This document shows positions 43,566 through 52,796 of a DNA stretch of 64,000 nt, in pieces. How positions within the stretch are numbered: position 1 is the stretch's first letter; every line of letters begins with the position of its first letter. Source of the stretch: Guptibacillus algicola (GTDB lineage: Bacteria > Bacillota > Bacilli > Bacillales > Guptibacillaceae); NCBI RefSeq assembly GCF_020171805.1, contig NZ_JAIVAF010000001.1, positions 1,302,001 through 1,366,000 on the forward strand. Direction: 5' to 3'. The notes under the pieces were generated by a model. It had not been told where the DNA came from and made no database searches. It saw nothing but the letters and a program-made list of their open reading frames with translations. A program made the translations under genes and the position numbers.

Positions 43566-44150
43566 TTATTCTGCAGATAACTCATCTTCTGTCACCCATT
43601 TGTGATTCGTTATTTTTTCGCCTCCAGTCGTTGGCTTAAAATCGATCATGTAAACAGTCGTTTGTTCGGCAGATTCTATTACGGCGCTTGCTCCCTCCAT
43701 GCCTTCCATGTGTGAAGCCTTAATGGTAACTTCCGCTCCTGTATCGAGAGGTTTCTCACCACTTTCTTCAATCTCTTCATGGATAACCCACCTATGGTTT
43801 TCTACTCTTTCTCCACCTGTAGTTGGAGTATAAGAAACAACATAGGCGGTCGTCTGGTATGCGCCCTTAATCGTTGCTTCAGCGCCTTTCATACCTTTCA
43901 TATGATCTGCTTGGATAATCGCTTGGTTTCCAACTTCAAATGCTGGGTTTTCTGCCTTCTCTAAATCATTAGGGACCTTCGAAGAACCCGAATGGTTCAT
44001 ATCATCCATATTACTTTCAGAGTTCGACTCAATATTGGCTTGTGATTCACTATCTTCTTTACTCATGTTCTCATTGCTTCCTGAACATGCAACAAGAATG
44101 AATGTAAATACAAGAATTGTAGTTGCTAATAGAATAGACTTATTTTTCAT
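43566..44150 (-). CDS. ydhK: YdhK-like lipoprotein with two DUF1541 repeats
   Basis: 194 residues. Lipobox LVAC at about residues 19-22, then a Ser/Asn/Glu-rich linker with MDDMNHSG, and two tandem DUF1541 units: VGNQAIIQADHMKGMKGAEATIKGAY... and TGAEVTIKASHMEGMEGASAVIESAE..., each ending in TTGGE...NHxWV. The HM..GM repeats suggest metal (copper or similar) binding, an inference only. A lipoprotein on the outer face of the membrane. Confidence 0.85.
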   Translation of the reverse strand: MKNKSILLATTILVFTFILVACSGSNENMSKEDSESQANIESNSESNMDDMNHSGSSKVPNDLEKAENPAFEVGNQAIIQADHMKGMKGAEATIKGAYQTTAYVVSYTPTTGGERVENHRWVIHEEIEESGEKPLDTGAEVTIKASHMEGMEGASAVIESAEQTTVYMIDFKPTTGGEKITNHKWVTEDELSAE

Positions 44151-44340
44151 AAAAAAACCTCCTGAATTTTTCTACAACTGTAAGTTTATACAGTAGTTCA
44201 TTTCTAACATTACCTTCTAAATATGTGGAAATTGTGCAGATTAGTATATTTCACAAATTAAACCCAATTCCCATAAATACCCAAACAATCTATCAATCTA
44301 CTGAATAAACTAGTAATGCCTTACAAACATAGGAGGTGTT

Positions 44341-45450
44341 ATGATTACTATGAATTATTTACCTGATCAATTTATCATCAGGTTTAAAGCTGGTGTTACA
44401 CCAAGTACTGCGCTACAGATCATTTCACGAGTTGGTGGTCTTACTGTCATCGATACAATCCCAGTGCTAAATGTGTATGTTGTTTCAGTGGATCCAGCTT
44501 TGTTGAATATCAAAATGACAATCATCTCAAACTTTTCCGGTGTGGAGTATGTTGAATATAATGGCATTTTAAATGCTCAGCTCACACCGAACGACCCTCT
44601 ATTCCCTCAACAGTGGGGGCTTCTAAAGATAAATTCTGTAAGAGCCTGGAACGTGACACGTGGTTCAACACTTGTGAATATTGCAATTCTCGATACCGGT
44701 GTTCAAACGAACCATCCTGATTTAGTGGACAAGATTATTTTAAGTCAAAACTTCTCAACATCTGCCACATCGGAAGATTTGAATGGTCACGGAACACACG
44801 TAGCTGGAATTGCAGCAGCTACAACCAGAAACGACCTTGGAGTCGCTGGACTTGCGATTAATCCGAAAATCATGAATATAAAAGTATTAGACGATAGTGG
44901 AAGCGGATCCTTCAGCGATGTTGCTCAAGGCGTTATCTATGCAGCAGATAACGGAGCAAAGGTAATCAACTTAAGTCTCGGCGGACCTTCAGCAAGTGCC
45001 ACTCTCCAAAATGCCCTTCAATATGCTAAAAACAACGGTGTGCTTAACGTTGCAGCCGCTGGCAATGACAACTCTAGTAACCTATTCTTCCCTGCTGCCT
45101 ACGCGCAATGCCTTAGCGTAGCAGCCTTAAACCAGGATGATACAAAGGCTGCTTTCTCAAATTACGGTGCTTCATGGGTCGATGTTGCGGCTCCTGGAGT
45201 CAGTATCCTATCTACCCTTCCAACTTATGCAAATAGCCAGGGTGGAACAGACTATGGTTCCTTATCTGGTACCTCGATGGCTACGCCATTCGTCTCTGGA
45301 CTCGCAGCACTCATGCTCTCTCTAGATCCGAATGCTACCAATGTTCAGAATGCAATCGAGACAACAACTGTGCCGATAAATGGGACAGGTTCTCTCTATC
45401 AGAGGGGTAGAATCAATACGTATGCGGCCTTGTTGAACATTTCTCAATAA
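44341..45450 (+). CDS. Subtilisin-family serine protease without signal peptide (tandem copy 1)
   Basis: 369 residues. The S8 triad is clear: D118 (IAILDTGVQ), H150 (NGHGTHVAG), S312 (SGTSMATP). Residues ~1-80 resemble an I9-like pro-region (FIIRFKAGVT...NVYVVSVD), as in thermitase or fervidolysin. There is no N-terminal hydrophobic signal, so it may be intracellular, spore-associated or exported unconventionally. AGGAGG is 4 nt before ATG. A paralogue with very similar sequence follows after a terminator; both are preceded by the same TGAATAAACTAGTAATG block. Confidence 0.85.
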   Translation: MITMNYLPDQFIIRFKAGVTPSTALQIISRVGGLTVIDTIPVLNVYVVSVDPALLNIKMTIISNFSGVEYVEYNGILNAQLTPNDPLFPQQWGLLKINSVRAWNVTRGSTLVNIAILDTGVQTNHPDLVDKIILSQNFSTSATSEDLNGHGTHVAGIAAATTRNDLGVAGLAINPKIMNIKVLDDSGSGSFSDVAQGVIYAADNGAKVINLSLGGPSASATLQNALQYAKNNGVLNVAAAGNDNSSNLFFPAAYAQCLSVAALNQDDTKAAFSNYGASWVDVAAPGVSILSTLPTYANSQGGTDYGSLSGTSMATPFVSGLAALMLSLDPNATNVQNAIETTTVPINGTGSLYQRGRINTYAALLNISQ

Positions 45451-45488
45451 AAGAAAGATAGGACAGTCGAATGATTCACTAACTAAAG

Positions 45489-45528
45489 AAAAACAGGGAA
45501 CCGACGAAGACGGTGCCCTGTTTTCTTT
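45489..45528 (+). terminator. Terminator between the tandem subtilases
   Basis: AACAGGGAACCG/CGGTGCCCTGTT stem with TTTCTTT tail, so the two copies are separate transcription units. Confidence 0.8.
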
Positions 45529-45568
45529 ATACGAATTCATCAAACTCAATAATTTAGAAGGAGATTTA

Positions 45569-45628
45569 TTGAAACCCTTTACCAATGAAAGATTAGAAGA
45601 ATTTGTTGCATCAAGAGCTAATTCATAA
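45569..45628 (+). CDS. Possible 19-residue peptide or gene remnant
   Basis: TTG start with AGAAGGAG 7 nt upstream and reading MKPFTNERLEEFVASRANS. It has a good SD but no family recognised. It could be the truncated start of a lost gene between the two subtilases. Confidence 0.2.
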   Translation: MKPFTNERLEEFVASRANS

Positions 45629-45754
45629 TATTTTCATTAACTATTTTAAACTCTTTTATCACTTTTAACCTATTTTGTACCCTTCCCCAATCATTAAATA
45701 ATCTTATGAATAAACTAGTAATGTCTTACAATGATAGGAGGTGTATCTATTACA

Positions 45755-46855
45755 ATGAATTATTTTCCAAATAGATTTATAATTGGATTTATACCCGGCG
45801 TTTCAAGGCGACGTGCTCTAGAAATTATTCAACATGTTGGTGGTCTTACTCTTATAGATGAAATACCAGTACTGAACGTCTATACTGTAGCAGTTGATCC
45901 CCTTCTCTTGAACATTAAAATGACAATTCTCTCTAACTTTTCCGGAGTTGAGTATACCGAGTATGATGGCATCGTAGACACTCAGTTGACACCGAATGAT
46001 CCCCTCTTCCCTCAGCAATGGGGCCTTCTGAAAATAAACTCTGTGAGAGGATGGAACGTTACACGTGGATCAATATTTGTGAATATCGCTATTTTAGATA
46101 CTGGTGTCCAAACAAGTCATCCTGATTTAGTGGACAAGATTGTATTAAGTAAAAACTTCTCAAATTCATCAACATTTGAAGACTTACAAGGTCACGGAAC
46201 GCACGTAGCAGGAATTGCAGCTGCTACGACGAAAAATGACCTTGGTGTAGCGGGACTGGCCATTAATCCGAGAATCATGAATGTAAAGGTATTAGATGAT
46301 AACGGAAGCGGAGCCGTTAGTGATGTTTCTCAAGGCGTTGTTTATGCGACAGATACTGGAGCAAAAGTCATCAATATGAGCCTTGGCGGTACTTTATCTA
46401 GTAGAACTCTTCAAGATGCAATCCAATATGCGAAAGACAATGGCGTGTTGGTCGTTGCTGCTGCAGGAAATAGCAATTCAAACGACCTATTCTATCCAGC
46501 CGCATACCCCCACTGCCTTAGCGTAGCAGCTTTAAACCGAGACGATACGAAAGCGTCGTTTTCTAATTACGGCTCTTCCTGGGTCGACGTCGCCGCTCCT
46601 GGAGTCAGTATCCTATCTACTCTTCCAACCTATGAGAATTCAACCGGTCAAACCAACTACGGTATCTTATCAGGCACATCGATGGCTTCACCATTTGTAG
46701 CTGGCTTAGCAGCGCTGATGCTCTCTCTTGATGCGAACGTTAACAACGTTCAAAATGCGATTGAGACTACAACTGTTCCGCTAAATGGGACAGGATCCCT
46801 TTATGAGAGAGGTCGGATTAATACGTATACTGCTTTGTTGAAAATTAAAGGATAG
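45755..46855 (+). CDS. Subtilisin-family serine protease without signal peptide (tandem copy 2)
   Basis: About 366 residues, aligned without gaps over most of its length to the preceding subtilase. The triad is conserved: IAILDTGVQ, QGHGTHVAG, SGTSMASP. Differences are spread along the sequence, so the duplication is not recent. The start is less clear than in copy 1: ATG 45755 corresponds to the second Met of copy 1 (TMNYxPxxFII), with AGGAGG about 13 nt upstream; an in-frame ATG at 45731 precedes the SD. No signal peptide. Confidence 0.85.
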   Translation: MNYFPNRFIIGFIPGVSRRRALEIIQHVGGLTLIDEIPVLNVYTVAVDPLLLNIKMTILSNFSGVEYTEYDGIVDTQLTPNDPLFPQQWGLLKINSVRGWNVTRGSIFVNIAILDTGVQTSHPDLVDKIVLSKNFSNSSTFEDLQGHGTHVAGIAAATTKNDLGVAGLAINPRIMNVKVLDDNGSGAVSDVSQGVVYATDTGAKVINMSLGGTLSSRTLQDAIQYAKDNGVLVVAAAGNSNSNDLFYPAAYPHCLSVAALNRDDTKASFSNYGSSWVDVAAPGVSILSTLPTYENSTGQTNYGILSGTSMASPFVAGLAALMLSLDANVNNVQNAIETTTVPLNGTGSLYERGRINTYTALLKIKG

Positions 46856-47328
46856 AATAAGTGGAACGGTTCTTTTAATTTATTTGCTTACAATACCCGA
46901 CTAAATGAGCGATCAATGTAAATTGGTTAGCTCATTTGGTGTTTTACTAGGGAGACAAAGGGAACAGTTCGCAGGCAGTTTTCTCGCTCCAACAATAACC
47001 TAGAAAAAAACGCAACCACGGTTTCATTTGAATACTCTTGTTTACTGGAGAGCAATTATAGTAAAACCAAGTACGACCATAAAACATTCTGTCCAATAGA
47101 GTTTTATACTTACTTCTTAATATGGTTTCAATATTTATCCTCCCAATTCAACACCTAAATGTATTGAATATGCTCATTTAACACTTTCTAATTAAATGAC
47201 ATTGCACATGTCACCAATATGGATTTACTAGTCTACACCATCTATACAACGAATGTTTTATAACGCTCAAAAATAAGATAAAAGAATCTAACTCATGATT
47301 TATTCATCTCTTTAAGTATTTCAACCAT
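46856..47328. other. Gene-free AT-rich spacer before the lanthipeptide locus
   Basis: About 470 nt. A weak hairpin AAATGAGC/GCTCATTT (46903-46937) followed by GGTGTTTT may terminate the second subtilase. The rest holds no open frame with a ribosome binding site and no repeat that I recognise. It may mark the left boundary of an acquired segment. Confidence 0.5.
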
Positions 47329-47364
47329 AAAATGCTCCAGCACAAAAAAGTGCTAGAGCATTTT
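47329..47364 (-). terminator. Terminator of the lanM operon
   Basis: AAAATGCTCTAGCAC/GTGCTGGAGCATTTT stem (one mismatch), loop of T residues, 14 nt beyond the lanM stop. Confidence 0.8.
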
Positions 47365-47377
47365 AGTTTAGATTGTA

Positions 47378-50300
47378 TTAATATTGTACAGATGGCACTG
47401 AGTCTGGGTTTGCTAATCGAAGTAATTGATAACCAACGCCTGCTTTTCCAGTAAATAATCCCACTGCATCAAAACCCGGAATGTCTCTTAGAGAATAATT
47501 CGAATTCTCACTTTTTCGTGCTAGTACTTTTTGTGTAATCCCGTGAGCCATTTTCAAATAATTAGGATCTTTTGTGTTTTGATAAAGGGTTAAGAAAAGT
47601 TCCATATCCCCTAGATTACCATGACAAATTCCATCATCCGTTTTAATTCCCTGCTTTAATACATTTTCTGTTGCCACGTTGATTTCTTCATCAAATTTTT
47701 CGTCTTTGTAATAGTTCATCATAAGAGCACGGCTTAAACCAATTCCACTACTGCCATGACACCATTGGTGTAAACAAACTTCTTCATCTTTTCTAGCATC
47801 CATCCATGCAGAGTGTTGTTCACTATAGTGATGACGATCATGTTCTAGTAAATCAACAGCTGCTTGATAATACTTTTCTTTAGCAAACCGGTCATAAAGC
47901 TTGAAAAATACATAGCTTATACCTGCAGACCCGTGAGCCATGCCTCCAATAAGATTTTCTTTTTCTTCATTCAATATCGTTAGTAACTTCTCTCCATACT
48001 CATCAGTGATGTTTAGAATTCTTGTATCATTCTCATATTCTACTAACTTGAGCAATGCATCGATAATTCCAGCTACCCCAGACAGATAATCATACTGTTC
48101 AACGTCCTCGATTCCGTTTTCTAGCTCTTCTAATAACTCATCAAGCAACTCTATCGAATCGTTGGTACGACTGATTAATTGTATGACTGAAATTTTACCA
48201 TAATATGAAGAAATTAAATTTGCGAGATCTGGTACACTTTTAATATTTTCACTTACTTTATCAAAAGCCTTTTTATATTTGATTTCTCCAGTTTGCTCAT
48301 GAAGGTAATAGAAAAATAACGCTACCCCTGAGAGCCCATCATAAAAATCAGCAACTAAAGGTTCTATTGCCCAAGAATCGTTACGTCCCATGGTCACATC
48401 AAGCCATGTCATTGTTTTTTCATTTTTGGATAAAATGCTGCTTTCTAGTAAAGAATCACCTATAATTTTAGCTTCTTCAATTAATACCGATGAATCAAGA
48501 AGATTTACATCATTCTCTACCCTAAGGTTAGAATATTTTTCTTCTTGGACGATGTCGTAGTCGCCTAAAGCAACTTTAAGCCACGACATTTGAGTTTGAA
48601 TCTCATCTTCGTTCAAGTTCATGATACGGTCTTTTACTAGTTCATAAGAAGATTTTTCAAAGAAGTTCGAAACCACATTTCCGTCACCATCAACTAGATC
48701 TCTAGAACCTGGATAATTAAAGAAGACTGGTATATCACCAAGAAGTAAGTCATTTATTTCGTGACCAATCACTTCCTTAGTTACAAACGGGTAAGACCAC
48801 ATGTTTTCCATTAAATGCTCTCTATGTAATGCATCCCGAGTGTAATCAGGGTGTGTTCCCTCAGTCAGCATATTCACATAACGCTGAGTAGCACGTAAGA
48901 TCACACGAACGATGTTCGTTTTAAATTGTGTTAGTAGTCCTTGGTTAAAAAGCTCCTCACGATGTTGAACAAAAAACATTGCTGAATTCTTAAACCCTTG
49001 GAAGATTTCATTTAAATAAGGTTGAAAAGAAACAGCTTGGCCGTCTAATTTAGGCAAGTTATCTTTATTTGTAAGCATAACATCCGAATAGTCATAAACC
49101 ATTTCGTCAGTTGAAAAGTTCTTTGGAGAGATGACTTGATATGGTAATTTCTGCTCTTTTCCGTTCAAACCACTTAAATCGATGCCTTCTTTATCAGTTA
49201 AATCTCTGTAAAAACGTTGTGGTAAAAGAGACGTGAAGAGCACAGAGTTTACATGAGCATCTTTGGCTTTAATGTTCGCAAAATCCGGAAAATTTAATGG
49301 AGGAGATTGCTGAAATAACGTTTCTAAGTCGATAATATATGGGTATTCTCCTTGTGCAATTAGATTTTCGTAGTGAAAATCTCCACCTTTAAGGCAATAC
49401 ATAATCCCTAGGATTTGCCCGAAACGTTCATAAAAATTAGATACTTCTTTTTCTGTTACACACTCTTTCTTCTCAATGTTATATTCCCAACTGTACGTAT
49501 CACGACAGATAATATTATATATAGGCATATCTAATAACTCATTTTTATTATTTATCCATTGCATGAGATTGTTGTAAGATTGCGCTACAAATAGATTCTT
49601 TGGCTTATAAAACACCGTTTGACCAGAATCGAATTCAAAACGAATTACCGTGTGACCTTTTTGATGCGTATCCCCCATACCGGGTTTTAAAGCAATAATC
49701 TTTGCATCTCCTATTCCCATCTCATCTTGTAATTCATTATAGTCCGCCTCAAAATGGTTGAGTATTTCTTTAATATTGTTAACAAAGAAAATCGTTCTCG
49801 TTGTCACTATACGACAGAGAGTAATATACTCCTCATAAAAAGTAAGTAGCTTATCAGAATCAGCAAATTGCTTTTCTATAAAACTTTCAAAACGTTCTTC
49901 TGGAGTTTCACCTGTTAATTCTTCGTTTAACTTGAAGATATGTAATTCTAAAACAGCACTTCGACTCAGGAAAGTTACTAATTCATTCGCAAGGTTTAAA
50001 AGTAAATTCCTTAGAATATCTGGCCCAGATTCTAGAAAATCATCCAACCTCATAAATGTAGGTTTTAGTTCTTGGACAGCCCATAATAACAATGGTTTAA
50101 CAGATCGTGACCAATCCTTACTATCATCTGGTGTTTCTTCTTTTTCCAACAACTCTAATGACTCATTAAATACTTTAAACCACTCACTCTTTTCTACCTT
50201 CTCCTGATAATAGGTTTCCATTTCCTGCGGTATCGGTGCGGTAGCAGAGCTAAATTCTTTTTCTGTGTAGCAATCGTAGTTTAATTTCATTTGGAAAGCT

Positions 50301-50461
50301 TCATCTGTCACTATGTTCTTCTTGTCTCTCCATTTAGTTAAAAGTGCTGCAGTATTATCAAATTGAATTGAATTGTTTTGAATAACGTCATGTCGTTCCT
50401 CAATCCATAAAGCATGCATTGCGAACTTGGAATCAAGGTGAAGTCGATGTTTTGTCGTCAT
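47378..50461 (-). CDS. lanM: Class II lanthipeptide synthetase LanM
   Basis: 1027 residues, the usual LanM length. The N-terminal two thirds are the DUF4135 dehydratase (KPGMGDTHQKGHTVIRFEFDSG, GGDFHYENLIAQGEYPYIIDLE). The C-terminal LanC-like cyclase has the zinc ligands C901 (HQWCHGSSG), C946 and H947 (ICHGNLGD). It phosphorylates and dehydrates Ser/Thr in the precursor cores and then adds Cys thiols to form (methyl)lanthionine rings. AAAGGAG 8 nt before ATG. Last gene of the minus-strand operon, following two lanA genes and a decayed third. It is the only LanM seen, so it must serve all precursors of the locus. Confidence 0.95.
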   Translation of the reverse strand: MTTKHRLHLDSKFAMHALWIEERHDVIQNNSIQFDNTAALLTKWRDKKNIVTDEAFQMKLNYDCYTEKEFSSATAPIPQEMETYYQEKVEKSEWFKVFNESLELLEKEETPDDSKDWSRSVKPLLLWAVQELKPTFMRLDDFLESGPDILRNLLLNLANELVTFLSRSAVLELHIFKLNEELTGETPEERFESFIEKQFADSDKLLTFYEEYITLCRIVTTRTIFFVNNIKEILNHFEADYNELQDEMGIGDAKIIALKPGMGDTHQKGHTVIRFEFDSGQTVFYKPKNLFVAQSYNNLMQWINNKNELLDMPIYNIICRDTYSWEYNIEKKECVTEKEVSNFYERFGQILGIMYCLKGGDFHYENLIAQGEYPYIIDLETLFQQSPPLNFPDFANIKAKDAHVNSVLFTSLLPQRFYRDLTDKEGIDLSGLNGKEQKLPYQVISPKNFSTDEMVYDYSDVMLTNKDNLPKLDGQAVSFQPYLNEIFQGFKNSAMFFVQHREELFNQGLLTQFKTNIVRVILRATQRYVNMLTEGTHPDYTRDALHREHLMENMWSYPFVTKEVIGHEINDLLLGDIPVFFNYPGSRDLVDGDGNVVSNFFEKSSYELVKDRIMNLNEDEIQTQMSWLKVALGDYDIVQEEKYSNLRVENDVNLLDSSVLIEEAKIIGDSLLESSILSKNEKTMTWLDVTMGRNDSWAIEPLVADFYDGLSGVALFFYYLHEQTGEIKYKKAFDKVSENIKSVPDLANLISSYYGKISVIQLISRTNDSIELLDELLEELENGIEDVEQYDYLSGVAGIIDALLKLVEYENDTRILNITDEYGEKLLTILNEEKENLIGGMAHGSAGISYVFFKLYDRFAKEKYYQAAVDLLEHDRHHYSEQHSAWMDARKDEEVCLHQWCHGSSGIGLSRALMMNYYKDEKFDEEINVATENVLKQGIKTDDGICHGNLGDMELFLTLYQNTKDPNYLKMAHGITQKVLARKSENSNYSLRDIPGFDAVGLFTGKAGVGYQLLRLANPDSVPSVQY

Positions 50462-50491
50462 TGTTGTAACTCCTTTTTAAATTTATGTATA

Positions 50492-50519
50492 GATACCTGT
50501 CCATCGAAGGACAGGTATC
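50492..50519 (-). promoter_or_regulatory. Hairpin between lanA cluster and lanM (attenuator/processing candidate)
   Basis: Perfect 11-bp stem GATACCTGTCC/GGACAGGTATC with a 6-nt loop, 31 nt before lanM. There is no T run directly after it on the minus strand, so partial termination or RNA stabilisation is more likely than full termination. Lantibiotic operons commonly have such a structure between structural and modification genes. Confidence 0.6.
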
Positions 50520-50684
50520 CTAATCAAGAAAATACATACTGAACTGTAGCAAAATCCGTTATTACCAATTCTTTATTGAATATGTAATAGCACACTACAC
50601 GATCTGTAAGTACGATAGTATATAGAAGTAATTAAGCGTAGGAGTTAAAGCATTTATCAATACATCGCCAACCCCTTGAACCAT

Positions 50685-50806
50685 TTATCTTAAGATAACT
50701 TGACTACTGTAAGCTGCAGTTTTTAATTGCTTGGCTGTTGAATGATTCAGTAATGCAGTACGCTTTTCTGGATTTTTCTTGCTTGTATCATTATTTTTCT
50801 ATTTAT
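50685..50806 (-). pseudogene. Decayed lanA (third tandem precursor copy)
   Basis: The reading resembles the LanA leader: (I)NRKIMIQA, then after a 1-nt loss in the Trp codon, KNPEKRTALLNHSTAKQ. It aligns with MSKEKTIQAWKNPEMR...NHPAGQ of lanA1. The start codon has become ATA (50806-50804), the shift at the TGG codon breaks the frame, and the core with Cys is not recognisable before a TAA at 50687-50685. It lies downstream of lanA1 in the same orientation. Confidence 0.75.
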
Positions 50807-50832
50807 GAGTTAGCCTTGCGATTACGAAACGG

Positions 50833-51063
50833 TTAGCATTTTGCATATGAAATGGTTACTGTGACACCAGCTGTAAACCATCCAACACATACTCCACTGG
50901 AAACAGTAGTTGGTGTTGTTTCTGGTTGTACATCCCCTGCGCCTTGAATGGTCATCATGTCTTCAATAGTGAGTTCACTAAATGCTTGACCTGCTGGGTG
51001 GTTCATTGATACAGAACGCATTTCTGGATTTTTCCATGCTTGGATCGTCTTTTCCTTACTCAT
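50833..51063 (-). CDS. lanA1: Lanthipeptide precursor LanA1
   Basis: 76 residues. The leader contains IQAWKNPEMR, NHPAGQAFSEL and a LanT-type end MMTIQGAGDVQPE; the core begins TTPTT and has only two Cys (VSSGVCVGW...YAKC). The leader end GA|GDVQPE|TTP resembles lichenicidin-beta-type precursors, where a C39 transporter cuts after the double small residue and a LanP removes the next six residues. The core part TAGVTVTIS is similar to beta-peptides. TAGGAGG 8 nt before ATG. The product would be a short peptide with at most two thioether rings. Confidence 0.9.
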   Translation of the reverse strand: MSKEKTIQAWKNPEMRSVSMNHPAGQAFSELTIEDMMTIQGAGDVQPETTPTTVSSGVCVGWFTAGVTVTISYAKC

Positions 51064-51086
51064 CTTGCATTCCTCCTATAGAGTTA

Positions 51087-51314
51087 TTAGCACTTTGCAT
51101 AAGAAATTGTTACTGTTACACCTACTGTTAACCAACCAGCACATGGTGCACTAGACAGGGTTGGTGTTGTTTCTGGTTGCACATCACCAGCTCCTTGTAC
51201 TTTCATCATATCTTCCTCAGTTAGCTCTCCATAAGCTTGACCTGCTGGGTGATCCATTGCATTTGTGCGTAGTTCTGGGTTCTTCCATGCTTGAATCATC
51301 AATTCTTTACTCAT
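51087..51314 (-). CDS. lanA2: Lanthipeptide precursor LanA2
   Basis: 75 residues. Leader with IQAWKNPELR, DHPAGQAYGELTEEDMM and VQGAGDVQPE; core TTPTLSSAPCAGW...YAKC with two Cys. It differs from lanA1 mainly around the first Cys (SAPCAGWLTVG against GVCVGWFTAG). ATG 51314 has AAAGGAG 9 nt upstream; a GTG directly before it is less likely. It lies 23 nt upstream of lanA1 and downstream of lanP. Confidence 0.9.
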   Translation of the reverse strand: MSKELMIQAWKNPELRTNAMDHPAGQAYGELTEEDMMKVQGAGDVQPETTPTLSSAPCAGWLTVGVTVTISYAKC

Positions 51315-51338
51315 CACTTGTCGCTCCTTTCTTTTAAT

Positions 51339-52796
51339 TTATCTGAATTGTAAATCATTTTTAGGGGAGCTAAAACATACCTCTTTATGAACGCAGTCAT
51401 ATTGAAGGAGTTCAAGCGAATGAGAAACGTCTAAAATACCGTGCCTAAATAAAGCTTTCTGCTCCTTTTCGTTACTATGATTAGCTCCTTTTACAAGAAT
51501 CCTTTCAATAGTTTGGACATTCGGTTTCTTTTCGTGCAACTCTCTGTATTCAGCGATGATAAGCCCAGCTGTAGCAGCTACTTTTGGTGAAGCCAAGCTT
51601 GATCCTGCACTATAATCATAGCCTTTTGGAATACCAAAATAAGTAGCAAAAGGAGATTGTGGTGCGTTAACAGGGTATGTTGTTAAGATCATCGAGTCGA
51701 TATCAAACACCTGATTTTCCTTGAAATTAATACCGTAGTCCCCTCCTGGTGCTCCCATATCTACATTTCTACCGAAATTGGAGTAAGATGCTAGAGTAGC
51801 TTCCTTTGTAGTGGCAGCAACAGTAAAGACTCCTTTCATCCCTCCTGGCAAATGAATGAGATCTTGATGTTCTTCGTTTTGGTCAAATGGCTTTGTAATG
51901 TCATACCCACTTGATCCAGCAGATGCCACAACGAACACCCCTCTTTTCTTTGCATATTTCACAGCCTTTTCATAGGCTTTAATAACGATTCGATCTTCCT
52001 TGTTTTTAGGTGATTTATACGTTCCTAAACTTAAATTGATAACATCTACGCCATCATTTGCAGCTTCTATAATTGCATCTATGATCCAAGATGAGTCAGC
52101 TGAACCATTATGAAAGACTTTGTAAGGAATCAATCCCAGTCCAGGTCCTACACCCTTTTGTGTCCCGTTTGCTGCAATAGACCCTGCAACCATCGTGCCA
52201 TGTCCAAGTACATCCTGGGTATCCTGTATGCCAGGCACAAAAGACTTACCAGAGCTTACAATATTTTTTGATAAATCTGGATGGTTAAAATCGATCCCAC
52301 TATCAATCATTCCAATCGTTACACCATGGTTTCCAGCTTGTAATTCATAAGACTTTCCATCTTGTGTAACTTGATTTACGTCCCATTGAGAATCTCTCAA
52401 AAAACTAATTTCGGAATCTATCGCTTTACTAGACGAAAAGGCATTTGGAGTTGCGTCCAGCAACTGAACTTTCTGTTCCTCACCAATGTTTTCAGTATTG
52501 AATTGAAATTTATCTACAAAATGCCTTTCAATTATTTTCTTTCTTTCTGAAGAAGAAGCTTTGATCTTCACTAGATTGATTTCTTCTATTTCTTCGATTT
52601 GAGCTTCTGAATCAAGACTAGATAGCTCCTTTTTTAAATCAGAAGCCTCTTTCGTATTGGCAGATAGAATTAATATGGCTTGGTTTGAGTCAATTTGTTT
52701 CGCCTGAACTGTTTGGTTTACTCCTATGGAAATCCCACCGACTAACAAAAAGAACAAGAGCATCGTCTTAAAAAGATTAGGCATAAATTTTTTCAT
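51339..52796 (-). CDS. lanP: Secreted subtilisin-like protease LanP (LicP-like)
   Basis: 485 residues. A signal peptide (residues ~5-32), a pro-region (~40-130) and an S8 domain with D165 (IGMIDSGIDF), H199 (LGHGTMVAG) and S400 (AGSSLASP). Class II LanP enzymes such as LicP remove a hexapeptide left at the N terminus after LanT cleavage; here the matching hexapeptide GDVQPE is present in the precursors. Position between lanT and lanA2 supports this role. Unlike the subtilases at 44-47 kb, it has a signal peptide. Its start overlaps the lanT stop by 20 nt. Confidence 0.9.
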   Translation of the reverse strand: MKKFMPNLFKTMLLFFLLVGGISIGVNQTVQAKQIDSNQAILILSANTKEASDLKKELSSLDSEAQIEEIEEINLVKIKASSSERKKIIERHFVDKFQFNTENIGEEQKVQLLDATPNAFSSSKAIDSEISFLRDSQWDVNQVTQDGKSYELQAGNHGVTIGMIDSGIDFNHPDLSKNIVSSGKSFVPGIQDTQDVLGHGTMVAGSIAANGTQKGVGPGLGLIPYKVFHNGSADSSWIIDAIIEAANDGVDVINLSLGTYKSPKNKEDRIVIKAYEKAVKYAKKRGVFVVASAGSSGYDITKPFDQNEEHQDLIHLPGGMKGVFTVAATTKEATLASYSNFGRNVDMGAPGGDYGINFKENQVFDIDSMILTTYPVNAPQSPFATYFGIPKGYDYSAGSSLASPKVAATAGLIIAEYRELHEKKPNVQTIERILVKGANHSNEKEQKALFRHGILDVSHSLELLQYDCVHKEVCFSSPKNDLQFR

